From G965214625 sp965214625 (GTDB lineage Bacteria; Pseudomonadota; Gammaproteobacteria; Arenicellales; Poriferihabitantaceae): DNA of 64,000 nt. The translations under genes and the position numbers were made by a program. This document shows positions 43,422 to 51,924 of this stretch, one piece after another; the stretch's first letter is position 1, and each line of letters begins with the position of its first letter. The stretch spans positions 2,990,874 through 3,054,873 of the forward strand of contig OZ243962.1 of NCBI GenBank assembly GCA_965214625.1, in the 5' to 3' direction. A model generated the notes under the pieces. That model was not told where the DNA came from and did not search any database. It saw only the letters and a program-made list of their open reading frames with translations.

Positions 43422-44420
43422 ATGTTATTTAAAAAAAATCGTGTCCCGGGTGAGTCAACCCGTGGCCGAGTCGGGCATCCTGACAGGACTGCAGAGTCCA
43501 GCAGTTATCTGAATGCGGAAAATATGCGGATTTTGTCCTTGTTGGCAAACGACTATATCCGGGAAAAAAAGATCAGACGACGATGGGGGCTGTTTTTCAA
43601 GTTATTAATCGTCTCTTACATTGGCATCATGACCTTTTATTACTTTGATGCCGGATTGGGAACGGTTTCTGACCGACATACGTCGCTGGTTGAGTTGAGT
43701 GGTGTGATTGGGCCGGATGCGACAACAGCGAGTCAAATTAATCGCAGCTTGCAAAAAGCATTTGCTGCGGATTCCTCAGTAGGTGTGATACTGGATATTA
43801 ACAGCCCAGGCGGTTCGCCCGTCCAGGCAGCCCAGATCAACGAGGAAATTATCCGCCTCAAAACACTTTATCCCACCAAACCGTTTTATGTGACGATATC
43901 GGATGTATGCACTTCCGGAGGATATTATATTGCTGCAGCTGCCGATCAAATATTTGCACACCCATCCAGCATCGTGGGTTCTATTGGCGTTCAGATGAAT
44001 GGTTTTGGTTTTGTTGAGACACTTAAAAAATTAGGAATTGAACGAAGATTGCTGGTCGCAGGGAAAAATAAAGGCATTCTAGACCCGTTCTCACCGCGGG
44101 ATGTTACCCAGGAAAGACATGCCCAGAAAATGCTCGACGAAGTTCATCGGCATTTTATCACTGCGGTTAAAATGGGGAGAGGTGAACGGCTGCTGAAAGA
44201 CGATATCGTGTTCAGTGGCCTATTTTGGAGTGGTCAGCGTGCAAAGGAAATGGGACTGATAGACGGCTTTGGGTCTATTGAATCGGTTGCGCGTGAAGTC
44301 ATTGGTACAGAACGATTGATCGATTATACCCTCGAACCGACACTGTTTGAGCGATTTGCTGAAGAAGTGGGCGTTACCTTTGGGACTGTATTGTTCAATC
44401 AGTTCTTGCGATTTTTTTGA
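43422..44420 (+). CDS. S49 family signal-peptide-peptidase-like protease (SppA/SohB type)
   Basis: A 332-residue membrane-anchored serine protease. A single membrane helix ('GLFFKLLIVSYIGIMTFYYF', about 62-80) follows a basic cytoplasmic N-terminus. The ClpP-fold domain carries 'LDINSPGGSPVQAAQI', the nucleophile Ser in 'CTSGGYYIAAAADQIFAHPSSIVGSIGV' (near residue 168) and the general base Lys in 'AGKNKGILDPF' (near 220). One catalytic domain makes it a 36-kDa-type enzyme. It would degrade signal peptides or membrane protein stubs. A hairpin terminator lies 23 bp after the stop. Confidence 0.9.
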   Translation: MLFKKNRVPGESTRGRVGHPDRTAESSSYLNAENMRILSLLANDYIREKKIRRRWGLFFKLLIVSYIGIMTFYYFDAGLGTVSDRHTSLVELSGVIGPDATTASQINRSLQKAFAADSSVGVILDINSPGGSPVQAAQINEEIIRLKTLYPTKPFYVTISDVCTSGGYYIAAAADQIFAHPSSIVGSIGVQMNGFGFVETLKKLGIERRLLVAGKNKGILDPFSPRDVTQERHAQKMLDEVHRHFITAVKMGRGERLLKDDIVFSGLFWSGQRAKEMGLIDGFGSIESVAREVIGTERLIDYTLEPTLFERFAEEVGVTFGTVLFNQFLRFF

Positions 44421-44442
44421 ATGAGAATGACACAGATTAGTT

Positions 44443-44480
44443 GACAAAGCGGCTAAAAGAACGCTTTTAACCGCTTTGTC
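44443..44480. terminator. bidirectional hairpin terminator
   Basis: GACAAAGCGG (44443-44452) pairs with CCGCTTTGTC (44471-44480), and inside it TAAAAG pairs with CTTTTA. It lies between the convergent S49 protease and the poly-C secreted-protein gene, and would end both transcripts. It lacks a long T-tract, which lowers confidence. Confidence 0.6.
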
Positions 44481-44513
44481 GCGGCCACCCCCGCCGCCAT
44501 TGCAATGCTCAAG

Positions 44514-45145
44514 TTAATCCCAGGCGCAATCAGGAGTGTAGCAATGCGGGGTGGTTCTCCAAGAGGTACCGTAGGGATGAGCATTGCGCTGGCCGATATA
44601 GGCCGTGTTGTCGTCATCAACGACAGTAACACTGCAAGCACCGATTGCATCTGAGGCATCTGAACTTCCCGGCGGAGCGACCAGAAGCTCCCCCGACCCG
44701 TTGCCGTCTTTTGCATAATTTCCTCTGCCATACACATAACCGGTAATCGTTCGAGAAGTATTGGCATCGACTTGATATCTGCGCAATCCTGCGCCGCCTG
44801 CTTTAGTCTCAGAGTACATAAGTCTCGGCAAATTCGGGTCAGAAAAGACGAGCCATTGGCCGCCCGTTGTAGCGTTAATCGTAATAATGACTGCTTCAAC
44901 TCGTCGCGGGCTAGGCGCTTGAGCGTCTGAAAAACTGTTCCCAGACATCAATGCTAAGTCCCGGTACTCACAGTACGGCCTGCCTAGATTGTCCTCTGCA
45001 TGTTTACAACCAGAAAACGTTGCCTGCGCCACCAGCCCGCCTTCCTTGACGGAAGATGGACATTCAAGCGTTACTGTGTCCGCCTGTGCAATGAGGGGGG
45101 GGGGGTAAGGATCAAAAACAAAACACCGAGAATCGCTCTTTTCAT
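44514..45145 (-). pseudogene. secreted protein gene out of frame at an 11-C tract (candidate phase-variable gene)
   Basis: The ATG at 45145 has a perfect AGGAGG-type ribosome binding site (45151-45158, minus strand) and begins 'MKRAILGVLFLILT', a signal peptide start. Eleven C follow (45105-45095), after which this frame stops within 8 codons. With 9 or 12 C the frame would join 'PLIAQADTVTLECPSS', a normal signal peptide end, and then a 173-codon open frame to the stop at 44514. That mature protein has about eight Cys, no recognised family and 'GACSVTVVDDDNTAYIGQ' near its end. Either a phase-off homopolymer switch or a sequencing error. The protein would be periplasmic or secreted. Confidence 0.75.
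45095..45105. repeat. 11-base G/C homopolymer
   Basis: Eleven G on the plus strand (C on the coding strand), by far the longest such run I saw in the window. It sits in the h/c-region of the signal peptide of the gene on the minus strand and sets its reading frame. Confidence 0.95.
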
Positions 45146-45296
45146 CAGTTCACCTCCTAATAAAAGCGTGGTTTGTGTCTTCATTATAGGCCAATGCGGT
45201 CACAAAAACATGGTTTTTGATACGTCATCTGATGCCTGCCCCAAGAGTTAATGGGTTTGTATGTGCTATTCATATTGGCACTTAATGCGCTCACTC

Positions 45297-45602
45297 TCAG
45301 CCGGATGTGCGCAAGTCTCCGCCCGCATCCAGGGTCGGCAGCCGAGCGATCGCCAGTCCGCTTTTGCGCTCCGCAAGCCGCAGTTCATAAAGTTTCTGAA
45401 GATTCAGCCAGAACTCCCCCGACGTGCCAAAAAAACGCCCCAGGCGCAATGCCGTATCGCCGGTGATCGACCGCCGGCCGTTGAGTATCTCGGTAATGCG
45501 GTTGACCGGCACCTCAATGCAACGCGCCAGCTCTGCCGCACTCATGCTGAGCGTCTCAAGATTCTCACGCAGGGTCTCACCCGGGTGTATAGGGTCACGC
45601 AT
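45297..45602 (-). CDS. higA: HigA-type antitoxin
   Basis: A 101-residue XRE-family antitoxin: 'HPGETLRENLETLSMSAAELARCIEVPVNRITEILNGRRSI' has the HigA start and helix-turn-helix, followed by 'RLGRFFGTSGEFWLNLQKLYEL'. It neutralises HigB and represses the operon. It lies 17 bp downstream of the toxin gene, the reversed order that is typical of higBA. Confidence 0.93.
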   Translation of the reverse strand: MRDPIHPGETLRENLETLSMSAAELARCIEVPVNRITEILNGRRSITGDTALRLGRFFGTSGEFWLNLQKLYELRLAERKSGLAIARLPTLDAGGDLRTSG

Positions 45603-45619
45603 GACTTACCTCCTCACAA

Positions 45620-45901
45620 TTAATGGTAGTCCACGATCTCTACTTCCGTCGGGCCGGGACTCCCCTCAGGCCACTTGAAGCAGATTCGCCATTGATCATT
45701 GATGCGGATGCTCCACTGCCTTTTGCATCGGCCCTTGAGCGACTTCAGACGATTGCCGGGCATCGCCAGGTCACCCGGACTGGTCGCTGCATCAAGCTGG
45801 TCGAGCTTTCGCGAGGCGGTACGGGCAACCCCCGAGAAGGTGGCGACCCAGCGACCCTCGTAGAACGCTTTGGTTTGCTTGTCCGAAAAACCGATGATCA
45901 C
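45620..45901 (-). CDS. higB: HigB-type mRNA interferase toxin
   Basis: A 93-residue RelE/ParE-superfamily toxin. Characteristic parts are 'KLDQLDAATSPGDLAMPGNRLKSLKG', 'RQWSIRINDQWRICFKW' and the C-terminal 'VEIVDYH'. It cleaves mRNA on the ribosome in known members. It precedes higA and the pair appears complete. Confidence 0.93.
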   Translation of the reverse strand: MIIGFSDKQTKAFYEGRWVATFSGVARTASRKLDQLDAATSPGDLAMPGNRLKSLKGRCKRQWSIRINDQWRICFKWPEGSPGPTEVEIVDYH

Positions 45902-46364
45902 AACGCTTTCGTTCCCGATGTAACCGCATCGGTTTCATACTAGCGAAAACAGCCGCATTACGTTAAGTATAATGATTTTGGCTCCATCGACAACCAGTTG
46001 CTTTCACCTTATTCAAGGTATAGGATGGAGTTTCTATCGCTTGCCAGAGCTTATCTGGCAAAACCTTTTCTGGCCGGGCCGGGTGCACGCTCCTTCAAGG
46101 GAGTACGGTCAGCAGGCAGTTCGCTTTCTGGCACCCCGCCCTCGTTATTCCTGAAGGAGACGCGGGTGAGGCGGAGTGACGACCCCAAGTCGTCGGACGA
46201 GCGGTCCTTAAACGCGACGCGTCGTGTGTTGGCACCTTATGCGGCGCGGGAGCTTCGGTGCCACAGCGTGCACGGCACCTACGTGAAACTTGTCCTGTCG
46301 GGGATTTTGCCCCTGACAGGGCGAACCTCCGACAGTTTTTTAACTGTATCGTGGAGGAAAAATC
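45902..46364. other. non-coding stretch with a GC-rich hairpin
   Basis: About 460 bases. A hairpin CCTGTCGGGG..CCCCTGACAGG (46294-46320) lies 45 bp before the small membrane protein gene. The open frames here are out of step with each other and have no family resemblance. Confidence 0.35.
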
Positions 46365-46694
46365 ATGAACAGTCTTGTGCAGCAACCGGAGCGTGGAAAC
46401 CGCTCCGAAAACGGGTTGACGGCGGAACAGACGCTGGAGGTATGGGTAATGATTGGCGGGAAGGTCGAAAAAAGCGAAAACCGGGTGGTGGCCGCGATTG
46501 CCGATCTGAAAGCCGACATGAATGGCATGAAAGCGGATATCTCGACCCTCAACCGGGACCTGAACGATGTCAGGATCGACGTGGCTGGGATCAAGAACCG
46601 AATGCTGTATTACGCGCTTCTGATCCTGGTCGTCCTCCTGCTCGCGCCAGATGGCCTGCAGGGGATACTCGAGTTATTTCTGACCAAAAGCTAG
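46365..46694 (+). CDS. small coiled-coil protein with C-terminal membrane helix
   Basis: A 109-residue protein with a strong GGAGG ribosome binding site 7 bp before the ATG. It has a soluble N-terminus, a heptad-like helix at about 40-78 ('VVAAIADLKADMNGMKADISTLNRDLNDVRIDVAGIK') and one membrane helix near the C-terminus ('MLYYALLILVVLLLA'). The architecture resembles small DUF1640-like or phage-type tail-anchored proteins, but I recognise no family. It is alone, between HigBA and the catabolic cluster. Confidence 0.65.
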   Translation: MNSLVQQPERGNRSENGLTAEQTLEVWVMIGGKVEKSENRVVAAIADLKADMNGMKADISTLNRDLNDVRIDVAGIKNRMLYYALLILVVLLLAPDGLQGILELFLTKS

Positions 46695-47853
46695 TCCATT
46701 CGTTCCAACCCACCTGGATCGCCCCTCTTCTGAAGGGTTTTCTTTTCAATGGTTTTTGTTACTCCTGTTTAAAACCGAGCCCAGCATCAGCAATCCTGAA
46801 ACGGTTAGGTTTACATTTCAAATTATGATGATCTCAAAGAAAGATCGGTTTTGGTCCATTCATGATAGATAGCATTGTCTATGTGCAGTTGGGACAATAC
46901 AACATATTTACTCCATAATTTACTCCACAATCAATATTCCAGGTGGAATTTTTTCCAAGTGGAATTTAAAGGGACAGACTGACAGGGAAAATATTCCCGA
47001 TTTTGGATCCGAGAAAAAATAATTTTCTACCGTGTCCACCTCGAGACGGGCGGGTCGGGGCAGACCGGGCATTCTGCAGAGCGATATCCGGACGGCGGCG
47101 GAGAAAATTTATCTTTACAAGATTTCTGTACCGTTCCAGTATTGCTAAAATCGTCAACCCGCCCGAATTCCTTGTTAGGAAACCTCACATCAAATTCCGC
47201 ATTATGCGTTATCAATTCGGCCTTCTGGATAAAATCAAACAGCTCAAACCACAGGCCGAAGCCAACCTCACAAGCTCACAAACTGTTTAAACCGAAAAAT
47301 GAGCAAACAACCGTCAATCCAGACGATTGGAGGGAGAAAATAGTCCACGGAAGCTAAGATGGTTTCACAATCAAATCCATTTTCAAATCAGCTTTTCAAT
47401 CTGCCCAGTGCGGTGGCAATAATCCTGCCAGTTCCAATTTCATGAAACACACCACCACCAAAAAGGACTAAGTCAATCATGGGGGATGGGGTCGATACAA
47501 ATGGCTGATAAAGCGGAAGAAGGTAGGCAGGCTGTTTTTGAAGATCGATTTCCGTCATGCCGTACCTTCCTGTTCGGTCTGCGGGACGATTCATTCGCGA
47601 AGCCTGCAGGCCATGCGATGGATACGGATTTCAAGGCATCGATCACTATCGGCACTGGGGGGGAATAGTTCCGGAGTGGTTGTGAGCGCCGTGTGACGGT
47701 TTATTCTTGATGCCCCTTTGTGGGCATCGAAGTATATAATTCCAAAATAATATCCATTTATTCATCCAGATCGACTGATTTGTTTTGTATCCGCTGACGG
47801 TTGGGTCAGGCGTTTCATCTCTTTCAATACCGAGTGGATAAAATGAGTCCTGA
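46695..47853. other. 1.1-kb region without supported gene
   Basis: Mostly low-similarity open frames without ribosome binding sites. A stretch near 46960-47060 vaguely recalls the start of a RAYT transposase on the minus strand, and part of the REP-like arm of 22597 recurs near 46691-46714. The promoter of the 47.8-kb cluster must lie at the right end. Confidence 0.35.
47709..47728. promoter_or_regulatory. inverted repeat upstream of the M20 deacylase gene
   Basis: GATGCCC and GGGCATC with a 6-base loop, 125 bp before the ATG. A TATAAT follows at 47735-47740, so this could be an operator overlapping the -35 region of the cluster promoter. Confidence 0.35.
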
Positions 47854-49044
47854 ATGAGTAAAGAAGACTTTTGGCTTGACGGTAATCCATCATTGACGCG
47901 TACTCGGCAAATTCTCGAAAATCTTATTGCTTTTCCTACCATCAGTCGGAATAGCAACCGGGAGATGATTCGATATATCCAGTCCTATTTGGCTGACATG
48001 GGTATTGATTCACAGCTTGCTTATAACGATGAGCAGACCAAAGCGAACCTGCATACGGTGATTGGGCCTAAGGAGGTTCCCGGGATACTGCTGTCGGGAC
48101 ATACCGATGTGGTACCCGTCGAGGGGCAGGCGTGGACAGTCGACCCGTTCAACGCTATTGTCAAGGGAGGACGACTATATGGTCGCGGTTCAACGGACAT
48201 GAAGGGATTTATTGCCTGCGTGCTGGCGATGCTGCCGGATGCGCTCAACAGAAACTTGAGAAAATCACTTCATTTGTGCTTTTCCTATGACGAAGAAGTG
48301 GGCTGTATTGGCGTGCGCAGGATGATTGACATACTGAAATCCATGCCGAACAAACCTGCTTTTTGTATTGTGGGCGAACCCACTGAAATGCGCGTTGCGA
48401 TTGCACATAAGGGTAAACTCGGGGCAGTTTGCCACTGTCGTGGTGTTGAAGCGCATTCCGCGTTGGCAAACAGTGGATTGAATGCCATCTATCTGGCCAG
48501 TGAAATGATTTCGGCAATCCAACAGAGGCAGGAGAAAATAAGGCGGGAATCTCGGCACGATCATCATTACAGTGTGCCCTATACCACGTTTCATGTCGGC
48601 ACCATACAAGGCGGAACGGCGCTTAATATCATCCCGAAAGAGTGCCGATTTGAGTTTGAGATTCGCAATCTGCAGTCGGATTGCCCCGAGGCCCTGATGG
48701 GAGATCTGAGAATGTGTGCCAGTGAGATCCTGGGGAGATATAGGGACAATTTCCCGGAGGCAGATATTACGATTGAAGTATTCAACCAATATCCTGCCCT
48801 TGCCACCTCGCCAGAAGAACGGGTCGTCCGTTTTGTTCAGTCATTGGTGGAGACGGACAGAACGGTCAAACTAGATTTTGGTACTGAGGGAGGATTGTTC
48901 CAGAATCAGTTGGGGGTTCCGACGGTGGTCTGCGGGCCCGGTTCAATGGACCAGGGGCACAAGGCGGATGAATATATTGCGTTGTCTGAGTTGCAGCGAT
49001 GCGATCATTTTCTGAAGAATTTGATCGCCCGGATTTCCGATTGA
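47854..49044 (+). CDS. M20 family deacylase (ArgE / acetylornithine deacetylase-like)
   Basis: A 396-residue zinc amidohydrolase. Metal ligands and catalytic residues are visible: 'SGHTDVVP' (His, Asp), 'GRGSTDMKG' (bridging Asp), 'DEEVG' (catalytic Glu pair), 'GEPTE' and the final His in 'QGHKADEY'. The dimerisation domain lies at about 180-290. The family includes ArgE, which hydrolyses N-acetylornithine, and relatives that remove acyl groups from many N-acylated amino acids. No other arginine biosynthesis gene is near. Its position before a B12 protein and a P5CR-like gene suggests removal of an N-acyl group from an intermediate in amine breakdown. Confidence 0.88.
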   Translation: MSKEDFWLDGNPSLTRTRQILENLIAFPTISRNSNREMIRYIQSYLADMGIDSQLAYNDEQTKANLHTVIGPKEVPGILLSGHTDVVPVEGQAWTVDPFNAIVKGGRLYGRGSTDMKGFIACVLAMLPDALNRNLRKSLHLCFSYDEEVGCIGVRRMIDILKSMPNKPAFCIVGEPTEMRVAIAHKGKLGAVCHCRGVEAHSALANSGLNAIYLASEMISAIQQRQEKIRRESRHDHHYSVPYTTFHVGTIQGGTALNIIPKECRFEFEIRNLQSDCPEALMGDLRMCASEILGRYRDNFPEADITIEVFNQYPALATSPEERVVRFVQSLVETDRTVKLDFGTEGGLFQNQLGVPTVVCGPGSMDQGHKADEYIALSELQRCDHFLKNLIARISD

Positions 49045-50837
49045 CCGCTACGGTGCCGGTGTTGTGTAAAACGATCAAATCAGTTCCATTGACCAGAGAG
49101 TCGGTCTTGCCGGAGAGGGAACTTCCTGACAGTCAAGAGATCCTTTCACAAGGCGAAGCCCTGGCGAAAACCTGGCGGATCGGTTATTCCGAGTTTCTTG
49201 CACAATATCAATGTGCCAGTGAATCGGAGTACAAGCAAAAAATGATGGCATCGAACCGGATCATGCAACATGCTCATGTGGGGTTTAGAGATAAAAATAA
49301 AAGCAAGAAGGCATTGTCGGAAATTCATGAACTGACGCAACGCAAGGGGGTCACCATAGACCGCTACGGTCATTGCCTGGACTGGTCCATGGGGTTCCCA
49401 AGGGCGATACGGGATCAGAAGCTCAAAGGAACCGGACTGATACTCGATACCGTTGAACAATTCGTTGAAATAGCAAACGCAGCACCGGTCGCAGCCCACT
49501 TTGGGGATTTCGTATTGGGTTTCCCTGCGGCGTTGGAAAACACACAGTATGCGCTGTCTGCAGGCTCGACCATCATCGGAAATCTTGGACAGTATTTTAC
49601 CTTCCGGTTACCCAACTGGACCGATGACATAGAGACGACCCGTGCGACACTGACGGCGATCGCATTGATGTCTTCCCAGTCAACGAGTGTGTTGGTCCAT
49701 TCCAATCTGGATGATGGTTTTGCCGCGGTCTTCGGTGATCTTAGTTGCACATTGGGTGCCGCAAGGATCGAAAAATATCTGATTGAAACACTGATGGGGG
49801 GGCGGGTGACCCACTGTTTCGGACATCACTACCGTACGCCACGACACCGACTGGCCTTTCAGCGGGCGCTGACCCGAATCAGTTCATATCCGGGTAGCAT
49901 GATATATGGTAATACAGTTAGTTATCAAGGAAATAACGCAGAAAATTACGCGAGTTTATCAAGTTATATTCTGATTGATATTCTGGGTCAGATGCAATTG
50001 CCCAGCGGTCATGCGATTAATCCTGTCCCAGTGACCGAAAACCGGCGAATACCGGATATCGATGAAATCGTTGACGCCCAGTTAGCCGCTGGCAAGTTGG
50101 TGGAATCCGGCAACTCATTCCGTGATTTGCTTGATATGTCCGAGGTCGACAATGAAGTCGAAATACTGCTGCATGGCAGCGAACAGTTCGCCCGGGGGCT
50201 GTTGAACGGATTTGAGGAAGCAGGGATCGATATTCGTGATCCATTTGAAATGTTTTTAGCGATTCGGAGACTGGGCGGGAAGCGATTGGAGGCCCTCTAC
50301 GGTCCCGGCCAATGGAACGCCGTGCTCGGTCGGCGAACCCCGTTGGTGCGTTCCGATGTCATGCGCGAGATCGAGCAACAGGTGCAAGGCCATCTCAGGA
50401 CAATACAGGACAGTGAACCGGATATTTTCAATCAAGTGAAATTGAAGGTTGTGGTTGCAACCACCGATGTCCATGAGCACAGTAAATGGGTTATCGAAGG
50501 GGTTTTCAGAGGCATTGGTCTGGAGGTGATTGATGGTGGTGTCTCTGTGGACCCCGATGTGCTTGCCGGGGTGGTGGAACGGACATCAGCCGATGTCATT
50601 GCGCTGACCACCTACAATGGCGTTGCATTGACTTACTATGGTCAGCTTCAAGATGAATTGAAGGAAAGAGGTCTGTCGATACCGGTTCTGCTAGGTGGGC
50701 AACTCAATGAAATTCCCCGGGATTCAAAGACTTCGTTACCGGTAAATGTCGAATCTGAATTGGTGCGGCAAGGCGCCCATGTCTGCCATGCGGTCGAAGA
50801 TGCGATACCGGTACTGACGACACTGGACGGCCAATGA
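49041..50837 (+). CDS. cobalamin-dependent mutase-like protein (barrel plus B12-binding domain)
   Basis: About 598 residues from a TTG that overlaps the previous stop in a TTGA junction; GTG 49053 is an alternative. The C-terminal 125 residues form a B12-binding Rossmann domain: 'VVVATTDVHEHSKWVIEGVFRGIGLEV' contains the DxH of the DxHxxG motif with the His expected to ligate cobalt (near residue 478), but the G is replaced by Ser. 'VLLGGQLNE' matches the GG motif. The N-terminal half looks like a TIM barrel resembling glutamate (methylaspartate) mutase large subunits by eye ('FVLGFPAALENTQYAL..STIIGNLGQYF'). Rearrangement or methyl transfer are both possible. Substrate unknown. Confidence 0.7.
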   Translation: MTATVPVLCKTIKSVPLTRESVLPERELPDSQEILSQGEALAKTWRIGYSEFLAQYQCASESEYKQKMMASNRIMQHAHVGFRDKNKSKKALSEIHELTQRKGVTIDRYGHCLDWSMGFPRAIRDQKLKGTGLILDTVEQFVEIANAAPVAAHFGDFVLGFPAALENTQYALSAGSTIIGNLGQYFTFRLPNWTDDIETTRATLTAIALMSSQSTSVLVHSNLDDGFAAVFGDLSCTLGAARIEKYLIETLMGGRVTHCFGHHYRTPRHRLAFQRALTRISSYPGSMIYGNTVSYQGNNAENYASLSSYILIDILGQMQLPSGHAINPVPVTENRRIPDIDEIVDAQLAAGKLVESGNSFRDLLDMSEVDNEVEILLHGSEQFARGLLNGFEEAGIDIRDPFEMFLAIRRLGGKRLEALYGPGQWNAVLGRRTPLVRSDVMREIEQQVQGHLRTIQDSEPDIFNQVKLKVVVATTDVHEHSKWVIEGVFRGIGLEVIDGGVSVDPDVLAGVVERTSADVIALTTYNGVALTYYGQLQDELKERGLSIPVLLGGQLNEIPRDSKTSLPVNVESELVRQGAHVCHAVEDAIPVLTTLDGQ

Positions 50838-50895
50838 GATACGCAAATCGAGCTCCGTACCCTTTATACTGCCGACGACCACGAATATCCTTGTC

Positions 50896-51660
50896 TTGAT
50901 GATGAATATTGGCTTTTTGGGGTGCGGAAAGATTGCAGCACCGATGATCCGTTCGCTGTCCCGTCGTTTTCCTCGTTCACATATTGTGGTCTCGACACGG
51001 ACGGCTGTCGTTGCACAACAGTTGTCAACAACGCTGGAGAATGTCCGTGCACTGGACAATCAGGCCATCGTTGATAAAGCTGATGTGATTTTTGTCTGTC
51101 TGCGGGCGGAGGTTGCCCGAACGATCTTGCCCGACCTGCGTTTTACGGAGCATCATCGTGTGATCAGCGTGATGGCAGGCATGCCGCTGGAGGAAGTGTC
51201 TGCCCTGATTGCGCCTGCGGAAAATCCCTGTGTCACCCTTCCAACGCCCTTCATTGAAGTCGGCCAGTGCCCATTGCCGGTCTATCCCCCCTCACAAACA
51301 CTGAGCAGACTGTTCGGCGATGAAAATGAAATCATCCGGGTTGAAAGCGAAGCCGGCATGGCATTTCATTTTGCGGCGACGGCGGTTTTGTCGACGCTCA
51401 TGACGGAACTCAATCTGGTCAGTCACTGGCTGTCTGAACAGACAAAAAACAAAACAGAAGCAGAACGGTACATTGCAACATTGGTATCCGGCTATCTCAA
51501 CGCCTTACCCAAGGATGGCCAGGGTCGGTTTACTGAAGCAATTCAGGAACTGTCTACCGAGGGCGGACTCAATACACGGCTCCTTCATCATAATGAGGTG
51601 GCAGGACTCTTTGATATCATTCGCGATGGGCTGGACCGGTTGCTCCTGCAGGCAGGTTAA
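50896..51660 (+). CDS. pyrroline-5-carboxylate reductase-like NAD(P)-dependent protein
   Basis: A 254-residue protein with the dinucleotide-binding start 'NIGFLGCGKIAAPMIRSL' (GxGxxA-type) and the ProC-like second half 'VISVMAGMPLEEVSALIAP', 'LPTPFIEVGQCPLPVYPP', with all-helical C-terminus. In ProC the corresponding region binds pyrroline-5-carboxylate or a related imine. It is shorter in the C-terminal 'TSPGGTT' signature, which I do not see, so it may reduce another cyclic or linear imine. It belongs to the 47.8-58.9 kb cluster, 58 bp after the B12 gene. Confidence 0.7.
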   Translation: MMMNIGFLGCGKIAAPMIRSLSRRFPRSHIVVSTRTAVVAQQLSTTLENVRALDNQAIVDKADVIFVCLRAEVARTILPDLRFTEHHRVISVMAGMPLEEVSALIAPAENPCVTLPTPFIEVGQCPLPVYPPSQTLSRLFGDENEIIRVESEAGMAFHFAATAVLSTLMTELNLVSHWLSEQTKNKTEAERYIATLVSGYLNALPKDGQGRFTEAIQELSTEGGLNTRLLHHNEVAGLFDIIRDGLDRLLLQAG

Positions 51661-51924
51661 AGCGAAAGCTTAAAATTAAAATATGAGATGCGATCTATTA
51701 TTCAAATATTGGGAAAACAAATATTTTAAATAAAAGCTATTCCATCGATAGGTGGATATTTGACGGGCTTTTGCGAACGGCATCCGGTGAACGGGACGAT
51801 GCCCTCGTCCGCGTGACCGTTCGTTATCGGGGTGCACCGATCACGCTCACAAACGCGCTGATTTAACGGTCATCCCACTCAAGCAAGCCGCCTCGTCTCG
51901 TTACACCACCGGACGGGTATGGAT

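Noticed and set aside
45998..46828. 276-codon plus-strand open frame
   Set aside because: It has no ribosome binding site, lies across the well-supported 109-residue gene in a different frame, and its composition (Arg, Ser, Pro, Trp) is that of a shadow.
46960..47060. Possible RAYT transposase N-terminal remnant on the minus strand
   Set aside because: A short 'RLEVDTV' resemblance needs a frameshift and is too short to support.
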